A DNA stretch of 36,610 nucleotides, taken from positions 70,367 through 106,976 of the forward strand of contig PBHM01000002.1 of the NCBI GenBank assembly GCA_002719395.1, given 5' to 3'. Positions within the stretch are counted from its first letter, which is position 1, and the number at the start of each line of letters is the position of its first letter. Shown here piece by piece: positions 1 through 8,405 of this stretch. Source of the DNA: Methanobacteriota archaeon. Its GTDB lineage: Archaea > Thermoplasmatota > Poseidoniia > Poseidoniales > Poseidoniaceae. The notes beneath the pieces were generated by a model that was given only the letters and a program-made list of their open reading frames with translations, had not been told where the DNA came from and searched no databases. Both the position numbers and the translations under genes were made by a program.

Positions 1-279
1 GCTGCTGAAAAGGCACATAAAAGCATGGTTGAACTTGTCGAAGCGAATGAAGATCGCCATACTTCTTTTGTTGGATGGGAAGAAAAAAGAAGGAAACATA
101 CTTCACTCAGTGGGAAACTCACAACTGCCAAAAGATCCAGTGAAGAGGCGGTCAGATTTTGGCGAGGAACATTGGAAAAAGGACTTGAAGCACTGCTCAT
201 CGATGCGAAGCGTGTCGAAGAGGGTGGACAATCTACACTTTCACTGCGTAAAGAGAACAAAAGGAGTGAGGAAGAATGA
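1..279 (+). CDS. Coiled-coil protein, C-terminal end only (partial)
   Basis: An open frame runs from the first base to a TGA at 277-279, so the gene starts outside the window. The visible 92 residues are highly charged, rich in Glu, Lys and Arg, with heptad-like helical character and no membrane segment. The opening residues (AAEKAHKSM) resemble a stretch of the COG1340-type coiled-coil protein at 3284-4162 (AAQDAHELM), and the spacing of charged residues after it is similar, so the two may be paralogues. Its stop overlaps the start of the nucleotidyltransferase gene (ATGA at 276-279), which implies translational coupling. The function is unknown. A structural or scaffolding role beside the nucleotidyltransferase is inference only. 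Confidence 0.7.
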   Translation, partial: AAEKAHKSMVELVEANEDRHTSFVGWEEKRRKHTSLSGKLTTAKRSSEEAVRFWRGTLEKGLEALLIDAKRVEEGGQSTLSLRKENKRSEEE

Positions 280-2378
280 GTGAAATTTGTCCTACCACCG
301 GGTTCTCAAAAAAGTCCAAAGAAAGATGGCCATATCTTTGGGGGAAACTTACAAGTGGACAAAGTAACGAATTTCCGAACCAAGATTTAATTAAATCTAT
401 AGATAGAGGCATTAAAGAAGTGCTAAAAGTCAAGGATTCTTCGACTGGGGAAGAAAATCGACAAAATCTCATCAAACACTTGAGAAAAATTATTTGTTCT
501 AAAATTAAAGACGTCACTCTAGAAGCCTTTGGTTCAAGTCAATCAGGCCTATCACTGATTGGAGGTGATATCGATCTGTGTCTCAAGGTTCCAGATACGA
601 ATCCAAAACAGATACTTCGTCGCCTCAAAGGATTACTTGATGCACGAGGAATGGAACAGATCACTCTCATCTCCAAAGCGAGAATACCAATTATAAAATT
701 TCATGATCCTAAAAGTGGGTTTGATGTTGATATATCAATTAACAACAGTCTTGCTTTGCATAATACTGAATTATTATCTACATATGCTCAATTAGACCCA
801 GCCGTGAAAGATGCAATTTTAGCCGTGAAATATTGGGCTGTCCAAAGAAATATTGCCAATGCCTACCAAGGGACAATTTCCTCATACTCTTGGTCACTTT
901 TATCCCTCCAACACCTACAAGTCATGGAATCAATCAAACTACCAAACCTACAGTCATCTCAAAACCGTGAATTGATTACGATTGATAACCATGAATATGA
1001 TATTACCATCAACAAGGAAGTCCAAATAAACAAAATTGATATTGACGTGGGTGAAATTTTTGCTAAATTTATTTTCTTTTACGGACTTGAATTTGATTGG
1101 AGTAAAAAAGTGGTTTCAGTTAGAAATGGAATCCCAATGGAACGAAACGAAAAAGGATGGAGCTTACAAAAACCATCTGCTTCTGCTGCACACCACAGTG
1201 ATGATAAAAAATTGCGAATGGGTTCATACCATTTACCGATAGAAGATCCACTGGACACGGAAATTGATTTGGGGAGAGTACTCAAACCCGCAGGAGAATT
1301 AACAATCCTCAACGAGTTTTTAAGAGCGGCTTCAATGCTTAGCAAAGGAAAAAGTTTTGACGAAATTTGTGAAACCGTTGAGCCTCAACGTTTTGAATCC
1401 AAAAGCCCTGATGACTTGTTTGAAGATTTGCGAAACCTAAAGCCGCATGAGGTGAAAATTCTCCACGAAAATATACTGGATGATTTGTCAGTTGTTACAA
1501 AACGAATTGAAACCCTTGAATCTGAAAGATCGAGTGCGATTCGAATGGCAAAAGCCATGAGAGGAATTATCGAAGAGACTGGTGATATCAGGAAAAAACA
1601 CAAAGAAACCATCTTGTCCTTGAAAAGTCGAGGAAAGGAAATTGAATTAACCAAAAATAAAAGAGATTTAATCAATAAAAATATTGTTTTACCACTCCAT
1701 AGAATAGAGGAAGAACTTGTCAAGATTTATTCGCGCCTAACGGATTCTTTAGATTTGATGAGGGTTCAAACTTTGGAAAGGGAAAAAAGAGATTTCTCCT
1801 TTTTCTTCGAATTACAAAAAATGCATCACCAAGCAAAATCCTCCTCTGAATTACACCACAAGTACAACCAACTAAGGAAAGAACAAAGAAAAGATATCGA
1901 AAATCTTAGGAAATTTGAAAATGAGCACGATGAAGCTGCGAAAAATATTCTCGACCAAGAACCACTGCTCAAACAAGAAGATTTGGAAAACCGTCATGAC
2001 CGTTCTTGGGATAAAAGAGCAAATAAAATTACAATGATTTTGAGAAAAAGAAAAAAGGAACTCTACAAATTCAGAAGAGAAAAAGGAAGAATTGAGGCAT
2101 GGATGAGAATTGCACAAAAGAACAGTGCCAAAAGAAGAGGAAACAACAGGAACAAAAAGCATAGACCCACGTCACAAATAAGGGAAACTGTTGCTTCAGG
2201 TGGTTCGATAAGTCTGGGTGACCTCGATGCATTATTGAAATCAGGAGGTATTTCAAACCTCAACCAAAAAAATGATTCCACGCAAAAAAGACCTAAGAGG
2301 AAAAAAGGTAAAATGAAAAATCTCAATAATCTATCGCCGCATAGAGGTGAAAGAAACAAATACTCTCGAAAAGAATGA
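276..2378 (+). CDS. Cid1/Trf4-like terminal nucleotidyltransferase with long coiled-coil tail
   Basis: This 700-residue protein looks like a eukaryotic-type non-canonical poly(A)/poly(U) polymerase, which adds nucleotides to RNA 3' ends. The nucleotidyltransferase signature is at residues 86-101 (GSS, then GGDIDL), giving D98 and D100 as metal ligands and D152 (FDVDIS) as the likely third. The central domain follows the TUTase pattern: NNSLA at 156-160, KYWA at 185-188, GTISSYSW at 199-206. A PAP-associated segment holds VGEIFAKFIFFYGLEFDW (258-275) and IEDPLDTEIDLGR (322-334). At the place of the uracil-selecting His of Cid1 (H336) there is I330, so U-specificity is not predicted. Residues 380-640 are long charged coiled coils. 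Residues 645-659 (ISLGDLDALLKSGGI) resemble the C-terminal motif of COG1340 proteins. The tail is Lys/Arg-rich and may bind RNA. Archaeal CCA-adding enzymes share the first motif but not the TUTase central domain. Confidence 0.85.
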   Translation: MSEICPTTGFSKKSKERWPYLWGKLTSGQSNEFPNQDLIKSIDRGIKEVLKVKDSSTGEENRQNLIKHLRKIICSKIKDVTLEAFGSSQSGLSLIGGDIDLCLKVPDTNPKQILRRLKGLLDARGMEQITLISKARIPIIKFHDPKSGFDVDISINNSLALHNTELLSTYAQLDPAVKDAILAVKYWAVQRNIANAYQGTISSYSWSLLSLQHLQVMESIKLPNLQSSQNRELITIDNHEYDITINKEVQINKIDIDVGEIFAKFIFFYGLEFDWSKKVVSVRNGIPMERNEKGWSLQKPSASAAHHSDDKKLRMGSYHLPIEDPLDTEIDLGRVLKPAGELTILNEFLRAASMLSKGKSFDEICETVEPQRFESKSPDDLFEDLRNLKPHEVKILHENILDDLSVVTKRIETLESERSSAIRMAKAMRGIIEETGDIRKKHKETILSLKSRGKEIELTKNKRDLINKNIVLPLHRIEEELVKIYSRLTDSLDLMRVQTLEREKRDFSFFFELQKMHHQAKSSSELHHKYNQLRKEQRKDIENLRKFENEHDEAAKNILDQEPLLKQEDLENRHDRSWDKRANKITMILRKRKKELYKFRREKGRIEAWMRIAQKNSAKRRGNNRNKKHRPTSQIRETVASGGSISLGDLDALLKSGGISNLNQKNDSTQKRPKRKKGKMKNLNNLSPHRGERNKYSRKE

Positions 2379-2387
2379 GGAAGACAC

Positions 2388-2849
2388 ATGATTGAATGGG
2401 TTTCCGGCCCTTCTTTGAAAAGTCTTAGTGAAACTCATATTTCTTGCATACAAAATCTCTTCAAAAACGAAACTGGAGAACATTACATCCCCGATACGAT
2501 TCGTGCTTTACCGATTCCAATTTGGAAAGGAAATTTGATTCTTATTGACAAAAACACTCCAACTGATATTCACGGAGTATTTTGGTGCTTACGATTTAAT
2601 GAAAAAAGAGCGAGAGTCGTTGCATTTGTAATCGACCGAAAATTCCAGAGTCAAGGATTTGGAAGCATGGCATGGGATAGATTTGTAATGCATGCAAGAA
2701 CATTATCCATATCAGAGATTCAGTTAGAAGTTAGAGCAAATAATCAACGAGCAATCGAATTCTACCAGAAAAGGGGATTGAAAATCATAGGCAAACTTGA
2801 GAATTATTACTCAAGTGGCCTAGGATATGTCATGCAGGGAAAGATATAG
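2388..2849 (+). CDS. GNAT-family N-acetyltransferase
   Basis: This 153-residue protein has the acetyl-CoA binding motif A of the GNAT fold: VVAFVIDRKFQSQGFGSMAW, with the Q-x-x-G-x-G core at Q87, G90 and G92. It is followed by the usual NNQRAIEFYQKRGL segment (118-131) that ends the fold. It should transfer an acetyl group from acetyl-CoA to an amine, perhaps a protein N-terminus as in RimI-like enzymes, but the substrate cannot be read from the sequence. The ATG lies nine bases after the nucleotidyltransferase stop, and GAGGAAG just upstream is a fitting ribosome binding site, so the two genes are probably co-transcribed. The length is ordinary for a single-domain GNAT protein. Confidence 0.85.
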   Translation: MIEWVSGPSLKSLSETHISCIQNLFKNETGEHYIPDTIRALPIPIWKGNLILIDKNTPTDIHGVFWCLRFNEKRARVVAFVIDRKFQSQGFGSMAWDRFVMHARTLSISEIQLEVRANNQRAIEFYQKRGLKIIGKLENYYSSGLGYVMQGKI

Positions 2850-2879
2850 CAGAATAATCAAACACGGCAAAGTAATGCA

Positions 2880-3197
2880 ATGGGTGTGCGAGAAAGATTA
2901 TTGCAGGATTTAATTCAAATCGAAGGCGTCGGGTTATGTCAATTATGCGATCATGAAGGCTTTGTCATTCAAGCCTTACCAAAGGCAGATAATCAATTAG
3001 CAGGAACGCTACCAGGGCTTTTTGATTTTGGTGATCAAGATACGGTTACGATTTCTGGAACAAATGGATACTTACTCGTTAAAAAACTCGAAACAGGGCA
3101 CTATTTAGCGATTAAGGTTGACAATGACGTGAATTTAGGAAAAGTACGGGCGACTTTTCATGAATCTGCTAACAGACTTGTTGCCTTATTGCAATAA
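2880..3197 (+). CDS. Roadblock/LC7-like small protein
   Basis: The 105-residue protein has the layout of a roadblock/LC7 (MglB-like) domain: an opening helix (LLQDLIQIEGVG), a strand with LCDHEGFVIQA, a central helix, then paired strands (GYLLVKKLETGHYLAIKV) and a closing helix (LGKVRATFHESANRLVALL). Such proteins form dimers that regulate small GTPases or act as scaffolds. No GTPase gene is visible nearby, so the partner is unknown. It lies 30 bases after the acetyltransferase gene on the same strand. No clear Shine-Dalgarno sequence precedes its ATG, which could mean a leaderless or weakly initiated message. The family call rests on the fold pattern. Confidence 0.65.
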   Translation: MGVRERLLQDLIQIEGVGLCQLCDHEGFVIQALPKADNQLAGTLPGLFDFGDQDTVTISGTNGYLLVKKLETGHYLAIKVDNDVNLGKVRATFHESANRLVALLQ

Positions 3198-3214
3198 TAT
3201 CTGTCTTTCAAATG

Positions 3215-3223
3215 CATTAAAAG
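3215..3223 (+). promoter_or_regulatory. Possible archaeal TATA box upstream of the coiled-coil/purP pair
   Basis: CATTAAAAG sits about 60 bases before the ATG at 3284 in the 86-base gap after the roadblock-like gene. The sequence is A/T-rich and TATA-like, and the distance would leave a leader of roughly 30-35 bases carrying the AAGGTGAT ribosome binding site. A purine-rich BRE is not obvious. This is a by-eye call. Confidence 0.3.
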
Positions 3224-3283
3224 GGAGTTGTTCCACGGCCCGTTGTAGGATGCGGGAGTTATCCACACAAAGGTGATTATCTC

Positions 3284-4162
3284 ATGTCGGAATTTGAACA
3301 AGTGCTCGAAGAAAAACGAAAACTTGTTGACGAAAAAGCGACCAATTACCGAAATGTAAGAGACGACTGGAATGCGAAGACAAAGCAAGCTACCGCCACA
3401 CGCAACGAGCACAACTCTGAGGTACGAGAGCTTATCCAAAATGTGAAACAACAAAGGGAAATTCGAGAACAAATGAATGAAGTTGTTCGAGACATGAAGA
3501 GAGCACGTGCTGATGCAAACAACCAAGTTAAGGAAGCAAAGGCCAACTTAGAGGCTGCAAGAAAAGGCCCAAATTCTTCCGAACAATCTGAATCACGAGG
3601 GAAAGATAGACCAATGTCCGTTCACCAACTTCGCCGAAAAGCAAGAATGCTGGAAAACGACTTCGAGCAAGGTAAATACATGGGTAAGAAGGAAAAGCAA
3701 GTTATTGAACAAATCAAAAAAATCTATGCTGAAATCAAACTCAAAGAACAAGAAGAGTCTTCAAATGAAGACCTGAAAGAGGCTAGAGAATTATTGAAGA
3801 CAGCCATGGATGCTCAAGAAGCCGCTCACCTCGAAGTCCAAAAGGCAGCAAACGCTGCACAAGATGCACATGAACTCATGCTCCAATGGAATAAAGAAGT
3901 CGATCGCCAAAGAGAAAAGGCTGAGTCAAGTCATCGAAGCCTTCGAAGATCAAAAATTGAGGGTGATAAAGCCCATCACTTCTACATTGTGAGCCTTCGA
4001 TGTCTTCATTCCATACATGATATTCTCAGAGCAAGAAGAGGGCAAGCAGAGCGCTCACCATCAAAAGGCGCAAGAGTGGAAATTCAAGACCTCATGGCCA
4101 AATTGATGAGTGGAGAAACACTCTCAACCGAAGAACTCATGCAGCTTCAACGTAATGAGTAA
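3284..4162 (+). CDS. COG1340-type archaeal coiled-coil protein
   Basis: The 292-residue protein is almost entirely charged coiled coil with no membrane segment. It resembles the archaeal COG1340 family, sometimes misnamed phosphoserine phosphatase, through its long Glu/Lys/Arg heptads, the central block LRRKARMLENDFEQG and the C-terminal block LMAKLMSGETLSTEEL (about 270-285). The ATG is preceded by AAGGTGAT, a good ribosome binding site. purP follows ten bases after the stop, if its ATG at 4173 is used. The C-terminal block echoes residues 645-659 of the nucleotidyltransferase upstream, which suggests a shared tail module. The biochemical role of the family is not established. A scaffold function is inference. 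Confidence 0.8.
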   Translation: MSEFEQVLEEKRKLVDEKATNYRNVRDDWNAKTKQATATRNEHNSEVRELIQNVKQQREIREQMNEVVRDMKRARADANNQVKEAKANLEAARKGPNSSEQSESRGKDRPMSVHQLRRKARMLENDFEQGKYMGKKEKQVIEQIKKIYAEIKLKEQEESSNEDLKEARELLKTAMDAQEAAHLEVQKAANAAQDAHELMLQWNKEVDRQREKAESSHRSLRRSKIEGDKAHHFYIVSLRCLHSIHDILRARRGQAERSPSKGARVEIQDLMAKLMSGETLSTEELMQLQRNE

Positions 4163-4172
4163 AGGTGAAGAC

Positions 4173-5330
4173 ATGATTGAGCGAAGTGAAATCGCCACGA
4201 TTCTGGAGAATTATGAGCGCCTTCGATTACGGATTGGTGTCACCGCAAGTCACTCAGCGTTAGACATATGCGATGGAGCAATCGAAGAAGGGTTCTCTAC
4301 AGTTGCTTATTGTCAAAAAGGAAGGGAGAAAACCTACAGTGAATATTTCAAAACTCAGCGCACTGGTTCAGGAAGAGTGCGAAGAGGCATGGTCGACAAA
4401 GCCATCGTGATGGACAAATTTAACGATATTATGAATGAGAAGATGCAAAGCCAAATGCGAGATCGAAATGTAATTTACATTCCAAATAGATCCTTCTCAT
4501 CTTACAGTTCAATCGATGATATTGAAAATAATTTCAAAATTCCAATGTTTGGTAGCAGAAACATGCTAAGAATGGAAGAGAGAACAGAAGAACAAGACTA
4601 TTATTGGCTGTTAGAAAAAGCCGGTTTGCCTTTTCCCGAACCAATCGAAAACCCTGAGGACATTGATTGCTTGGTCATTGTAAAACTTCATCACTCTCAA
4701 AAGAAACTTGAACGCGGATTTTTCACCTGTGCTTCACACGAGGAATATGTAGAGAAAAGCCAAACGCTGTTAAAATCAGGGGTTATCGACCAGGAAAGTT
4801 TGAATGGAGCAAGAATCGAACGTTATGTGATAGGGCCTGTGTTCAATCTTAATTTCTTTTACAGTCCTCTAGAAGAGGATTTACCAAAGCTCGAACTCTT
4901 AGGTGTCGATTGGCGATTTGAGTCATCACTGGACGGCCACGTGAGATTACCTGCACCACAACAAATGACATTGCCTCAACACCAAATGATTCCAGAGATG
5001 ACCGTTGTTGGACATAATACTGCCACGATCAGAGAGTCATTGCTCGAAAATGCTTTTGCATTGGGTGAGAAATTTGTTAAAGCCAGTAAGGAACATTATG
5101 ACCCTGGCGTAATAGGGCCCTTCTGTCTTCAAACCTGCATCGATAAAGACATGAATTACAGCATCTATGATGTCGCACCTCGGTTAGGTGGCGGAACCAA
5201 TGTTCACTTGAACATGGGTCACCCATATGGTAACGCGACATGGAGAAAACCAGTATCAAGTGGGCGCAGAATTGCCATCGAACTGAGAAGAGCCGTTGAG
5301 CAAGACAGGCTATTGGAAGTTTTAACCTAA
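4173..5330 (+). CDS. purP: FAICAR synthetase PurP (5-formaminoimidazole-4-carboxamide ribonucleotide synthetase)
   Basis: This is the archaeal ATP-grasp enzyme that makes FAICAR from AICAR, formate and ATP in purine biosynthesis, in place of the bacterial folate-dependent PurH step. Recognisable segments are SHSALDICDGAIEEGF (26-41 from the chosen start) and, near the C-terminus, VAPRLGGGTN followed by HPYGN. These match the PurP signature and its nucleotide-binding end. Three in-frame ATG codons are possible (4110, 4155, 4173). I chose 4173 because GGTGA lies about eight bases upstream and the protein then begins right before the conserved region, giving 385 residues, close to family length. 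The first option would overlap the coiled-coil gene by more than 50 bases. PurP has paralogues in some archaea, so the exact reaction is likely but not certain. Confidence 0.85.
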   Translation: MIERSEIATILENYERLRLRIGVTASHSALDICDGAIEEGFSTVAYCQKGREKTYSEYFKTQRTGSGRVRRGMVDKAIVMDKFNDIMNEKMQSQMRDRNVIYIPNRSFSSYSSIDDIENNFKIPMFGSRNMLRMEERTEEQDYYWLLEKAGLPFPEPIENPEDIDCLVIVKLHHSQKKLERGFFTCASHEEYVEKSQTLLKSGVIDQESLNGARIERYVIGPVFNLNFFYSPLEEDLPKLELLGVDWRFESSLDGHVRLPAPQQMTLPQHQMIPEMTVVGHNTATIRESLLENAFALGEKFVKASKEHYDPGVIGPFCLQTCIDKDMNYSIYDVAPRLGGGTNVHLNMGHPYGNATWRKPVSSGRRIAIELRRAVEQDRLLEVLT

Positions 5331-5377
5331 CTTACTCAAAACCTAATAGTCCTTTCATTCTGGACAGATTGTTACAC

Positions 5378-7381
5378 ATGAACATGATGCTTCTTCTGTC
5401 ATTTCTGTTTTTCATGCTAATTTTTGCAGGTGTTGGACTTGCATCAATGCTGGTAAAACAAGACACGACCGATGATTATCTTGTTGCAGGAAGAGGCATG
5501 CACCCTGCACTTGCTGCATTATCTGCAGTAAGCACATGGAATTCTGGGTACATGTTCATTGGTTTCATCGGATTTACTTATGTGATGGGATATTCAGTCA
5601 TATGGATTGGTCTGGCATCTACCATTGGCCAGGTCATTGCATGGATGTGGTTGTATAAATTCATCCAAGAAGAGGGAAGAGAACGCGGTGTTCGTTCACT
5701 TTCATCCTTAGTATCGGATAAAGCGGGTTCCCCAGAAGCAAAACTGGCTGCTGTTTTGTCTGTCATGTTTTTGGCAGTATATGCTGCTGCTCAACTTACA
5801 TCTGGAGGAAAGGCTCTCTTCGTCATGATGGGATGGTCCGAATTGGTAGGGATTCTGATAGGTTTTGTTTTAGTAGTAGCCTATTGTTATGCTGGAGGCA
5901 TTCGGGCTTCCATTTGGACAGATGCAGCCCAATCGTGTGTAATGATTGTGGGTTCAACCATTTTGTGTTATGTGGCGCTTGATGCGGTAGGTGGCTTCTC
6001 AAACCTCGGAAGTGCACTTGAGTCCCAAGATCCTAATCTCACGAACATATTCCCATCTGGGCTTCTCTTTGGAGTCAGCATATGGATTGCTGCTTTCTTT
6101 TTGGGTGGTTTAGGAGTCGCAGGTCAACCACAAGTCGTTTCAAGGGTCATGACTCTTGAAACAGATGAAGACAGAGTACAAGCAATGATTTGGTTCTTTG
6201 TTTGGCAAACTCCATTCATTCTCTTGATGCTGATTGTGGGATGGTGCAGCCGCATTCTTTTCACCGCTTCTGATTTTGATCCAGAACTTGGCTTGCCAAG
6301 TATGGCCATGGAAACCATGCCAGCATTTGGAGTGGGGATGATTTTAGCATCAATTTTCGCAGCAACAATGTCCACCGCAGACAGTCAAGTTCTTGCGTGT
6401 ACAGCAGCAATTACCGATGACATCAAACCTGAATGGCGAGAAGACCACAAAACCACGAAAAAAGTCACCCTTGCTATGGCTGCTCTTGCAACAATAATCT
6501 CAATAGCCGGACTTTACATTCCTGGTGGTGATTCTGTGTTCAGTTTGGTTGTACTCGCAGTTTACGGCCTGGGAGGCATATTCATACCCTTGCTGACTAT
6601 TCGTTGGATGGGTTACAAACCGGACTCTAAGCATACGATTTCTATGATGGTTGCCGCTTTATCAGCTGTTATTTTCTGGCGGGTCACTGGATTGAATGTT
6701 CATGTCTTTGAATCCATACCTGCGATGACTGCCGCGTTTACCGTTCATTTTGTATATTGTGCATTCCGAGAAGAATCATCATCTCAGCCTTTTGGAAGAT
6801 TTACGATTTTGGATACACATAAGGAAAAGTTGAGAACTGGAGGTCTCGTTGTTTTGTTTTTGGTTGCAATGACCGAAACCGTATACGCCCTAAATTATCT
6901 TGAGGAAGAACCGACATCTGGAGGCGTTGGAACCTATGATGTTTCCACGAACCTTTCATTGATTCTTATCCACGAAGACACTGATTATTTTGATGATGGT
7001 GAATCGGTAAGAATCACCGCAAATACTAGTGAAATAAACCTTGATGGCAAGAACATCGTTGGCGCTATTTTAACTCTGGAATATGGAGAGGACGAAACGA
7101 GTAACGGCCCCACATGTGGATTACCCAATCAAGGTGATGCTGAACCCGACTCAATTTTAAGTCGAATCAGGTATGGTGAATCAAATCAATCTGCTACTGG
7201 AGAAAATCAAGAAGGTGAGGAAGCAAGTCATAATGTCAGCATCTCTTGGTACAACACTTCATTGAATGGAAAAGTAAGTGGACTGTCTGAATCTCAAATC
7301 ATTGAAGAATTGGACAGCCGAGGTGAGGGCACTGGAGAATATATGATACGTATCGAAGTTTCTGCTGAAAGCGGAGGATGA
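5378..7381 (+). CDS. Sodium/solute symporter (SSS family) with extracytoplasmic C-terminal domain
   Basis: The protein (667 residues from the ATG at 5378; a TTG at 5369 is also in frame) has about 13 hydrophobic helices in the LeuT-like arrangement of the PutP/SSS family. Early helices carry DDYLVAGRGMHP and STWNSGYMFIGFIGFTYV, and later ones AGQPQVVSRVM and TMSTADSQVLACTAAITDD, which are typical of the family. It should import a small solute with sodium. The substrate (proline, pantothenate, sugar and others are known) cannot be told. After the last helix (about residues 490-507) comes a hydrophilic domain of about 160 residues, probably outside the cell, rich in predicted beta strands and with one Cys. 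The frame ends at TGA 7379-7381, but protein-like sequence continues in frame to 7474, so the C-terminus may be truncated. Confidence 0.85.
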   Translation: MNMMLLLSFLFFMLIFAGVGLASMLVKQDTTDDYLVAGRGMHPALAALSAVSTWNSGYMFIGFIGFTYVMGYSVIWIGLASTIGQVIAWMWLYKFIQEEGRERGVRSLSSLVSDKAGSPEAKLAAVLSVMFLAVYAAAQLTSGGKALFVMMGWSELVGILIGFVLVVAYCYAGGIRASIWTDAAQSCVMIVGSTILCYVALDAVGGFSNLGSALESQDPNLTNIFPSGLLFGVSIWIAAFFLGGLGVAGQPQVVSRVMTLETDEDRVQAMIWFFVWQTPFILLMLIVGWCSRILFTASDFDPELGLPSMAMETMPAFGVGMILASIFAATMSTADSQVLACTAAITDDIKPEWREDHKTTKKVTLAMAALATIISIAGLYIPGGDSVFSLVVLAVYGLGGIFIPLLTIRWMGYKPDSKHTISMMVAALSAVIFWRVTGLNVHVFESIPAMTAAFTVHFVYCAFREESSSQPFGRFTILDTHKEKLRTGGLVVLFLVAMTETVYALNYLEEEPTSGGVGTYDVSTNLSLILIHEDTDYFDDGESVRITANTSEINLDGKNIVGAILTLEYGEDETSNGPTCGLPNQGDAEPDSILSRIRYGESNQSATGENQEGEEASHNVSISWYNTSLNGKVSGLSESQIIEELDSRGEGTGEYMIRIEVSAESGG

Positions 7382-7563
7382 GCAGGTTGTAATCATGAGG
7401 ATAATGGAGAAGAAATCGATTACACTTTGCACTTAATGATACTAGATTACGTTATTTCGCCTGTAAGTTCATGATTTCATCAAATTATTGCCTGATTTCC
7501 CTTGAACCAGTGTGCATTTCGGCTCATCCTTCAAAACTGAAAGGTTATCTTTTCTTTGAATTA
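7382..7563. other. Gap between convergent symporter and MBL genes
   Basis: The first 90 bases (7382-7471) read in frame with the symporter as 30 protein-like codons ending in TGA at 7472-7474. The remainder is A/T-rich, with a T-rich run near 7546-7558 that could end plus-strand transcripts. No RNA gene or repeat is evident. Confidence 0.5.
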
Positions 7564-8400
7564 TCATAACAGGAAAGTCATGCCTTGCTGAGCAATAAAC
7601 CAACCATTCTCATTTACCAGTTTGGCTTCTTGGCTATGCTGATCATAAAGAGGATTTGTGTGGTTGAGATGGATGAAACCTATATCTGGATCTCCATCTT
7701 GTTTAACGCCAAGAAGTTGAAGAGTGTCCTCGACAAAAGGATGAGGTATCTGTTCTAAATTGCGATGAGGTAATTCCTCACCTGACCAAAAAGTGCCATC
7801 GATAAGGGCGATATCGACCCTAAGTGATTTTAGCCATTCTTTCAATTCAAATCCCAATAATAGAGAAGGCCAATCGTCTAAATCTGGCAAATACAACAGA
7901 CTCTTATTTTCTCCTCTGATAATGAAACCATGCATATCCGAGAGTTCTGAGCGATGTGGGGCTGAAAATGGCACGATACATCCTCCGCCTATTGGAATTT
8001 GATCACCTTCTTGGAACTGATTAAGCACCACATTCTTCTCATCCACAAGAAATTTCCAAGATGGTGTTTTTTCAATTAAATCACCCATTGTGGACGAAAC
8101 ATAAAGTGGCACTTCATTTGTGGCGAGTACCTCTTTTCCCAGGAGACCAAGACCGTCTACATGTCCAAGATGGGCGTGGGTGATGAAAAGAGAATCAAGC
8201 ATGTCTTGATTCCAGATTTCCATTTGATGTACCATTGTTCTACTAGCATCAACCATATGCCTGTTCCCATTGTCATCGATAATTCCAATACCTGCCGGGT
8301 AGGCTTCATCTTTTACTTCGTGGCAACAGGATTTTTTACATCCAAGTTGTGGACGACCCCCATCTTGAGCAATCCCTAAAACGGTTACATTAATCGACAT
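7564..8400 (-). CDS. PqqB-like metallo-beta-lactamase-fold protein
   Basis: The 278-residue protein begins MSINVTVLGIAQDGGRPQLG and then has Cys21, Cys25 and Cys26, like the N-terminus of PqqB-type proteins. The metal motif is THAHLGHVDGLG at 74-85, with H75, H77 and H80. The HxHxGH form replaces the usual HxHxDH, as in the PqqB-like branch of this superfamily. Further His residues follow in SAPHRS and HLNHTNP. No other PQQ synthesis gene is present, so a hydrolase or oxygenase-like role of unknown substrate is safer than a PQQ role. The frame extends upstream to 8484, but that would overlap the TSP3 gene. The ATG at 8400 is five bases after the TSP3 stop and fits the family start, so the two are probably in one transcript. 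Confidence 0.75.
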   Translation of the reverse strand: MSINVTVLGIAQDGGRPQLGCKKSCCHEVKDEAYPAGIGIIDDNGNRHMVDASRTMVHQMEIWNQDMLDSLFITHAHLGHVDGLGLLGKEVLATNEVPLYVSSTMGDLIEKTPSWKFLVDEKNVVLNQFQEGDQIPIGGGCIVPFSAPHRSELSDMHGFIIRGENKSLLYLPDLDDWPSLLLGFELKEWLKSLRVDIALIDGTFWSGEELPHRNLEQIPHPFVEDTLQLLGVKQDGDPDIGFIHLNHTNPLYDQHSQEAKLVNENGWFIAQQGMTFLL

Positions 8401-8405
8401 CTCAA

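Noticed and set aside
4110-4172. Longer N-terminus for PurP
   Set aside because: The added residues are the coiled-coil gene read in another frame, and the best ribosome binding site precedes the ATG at 4173.
7564-8400. Assignment as PqqB of a PQQ pathway
   Set aside because: No pqqA, C, D or E is present, and PqqB-like proteins are widespread without PQQ synthesis, so only the fold is claimed.
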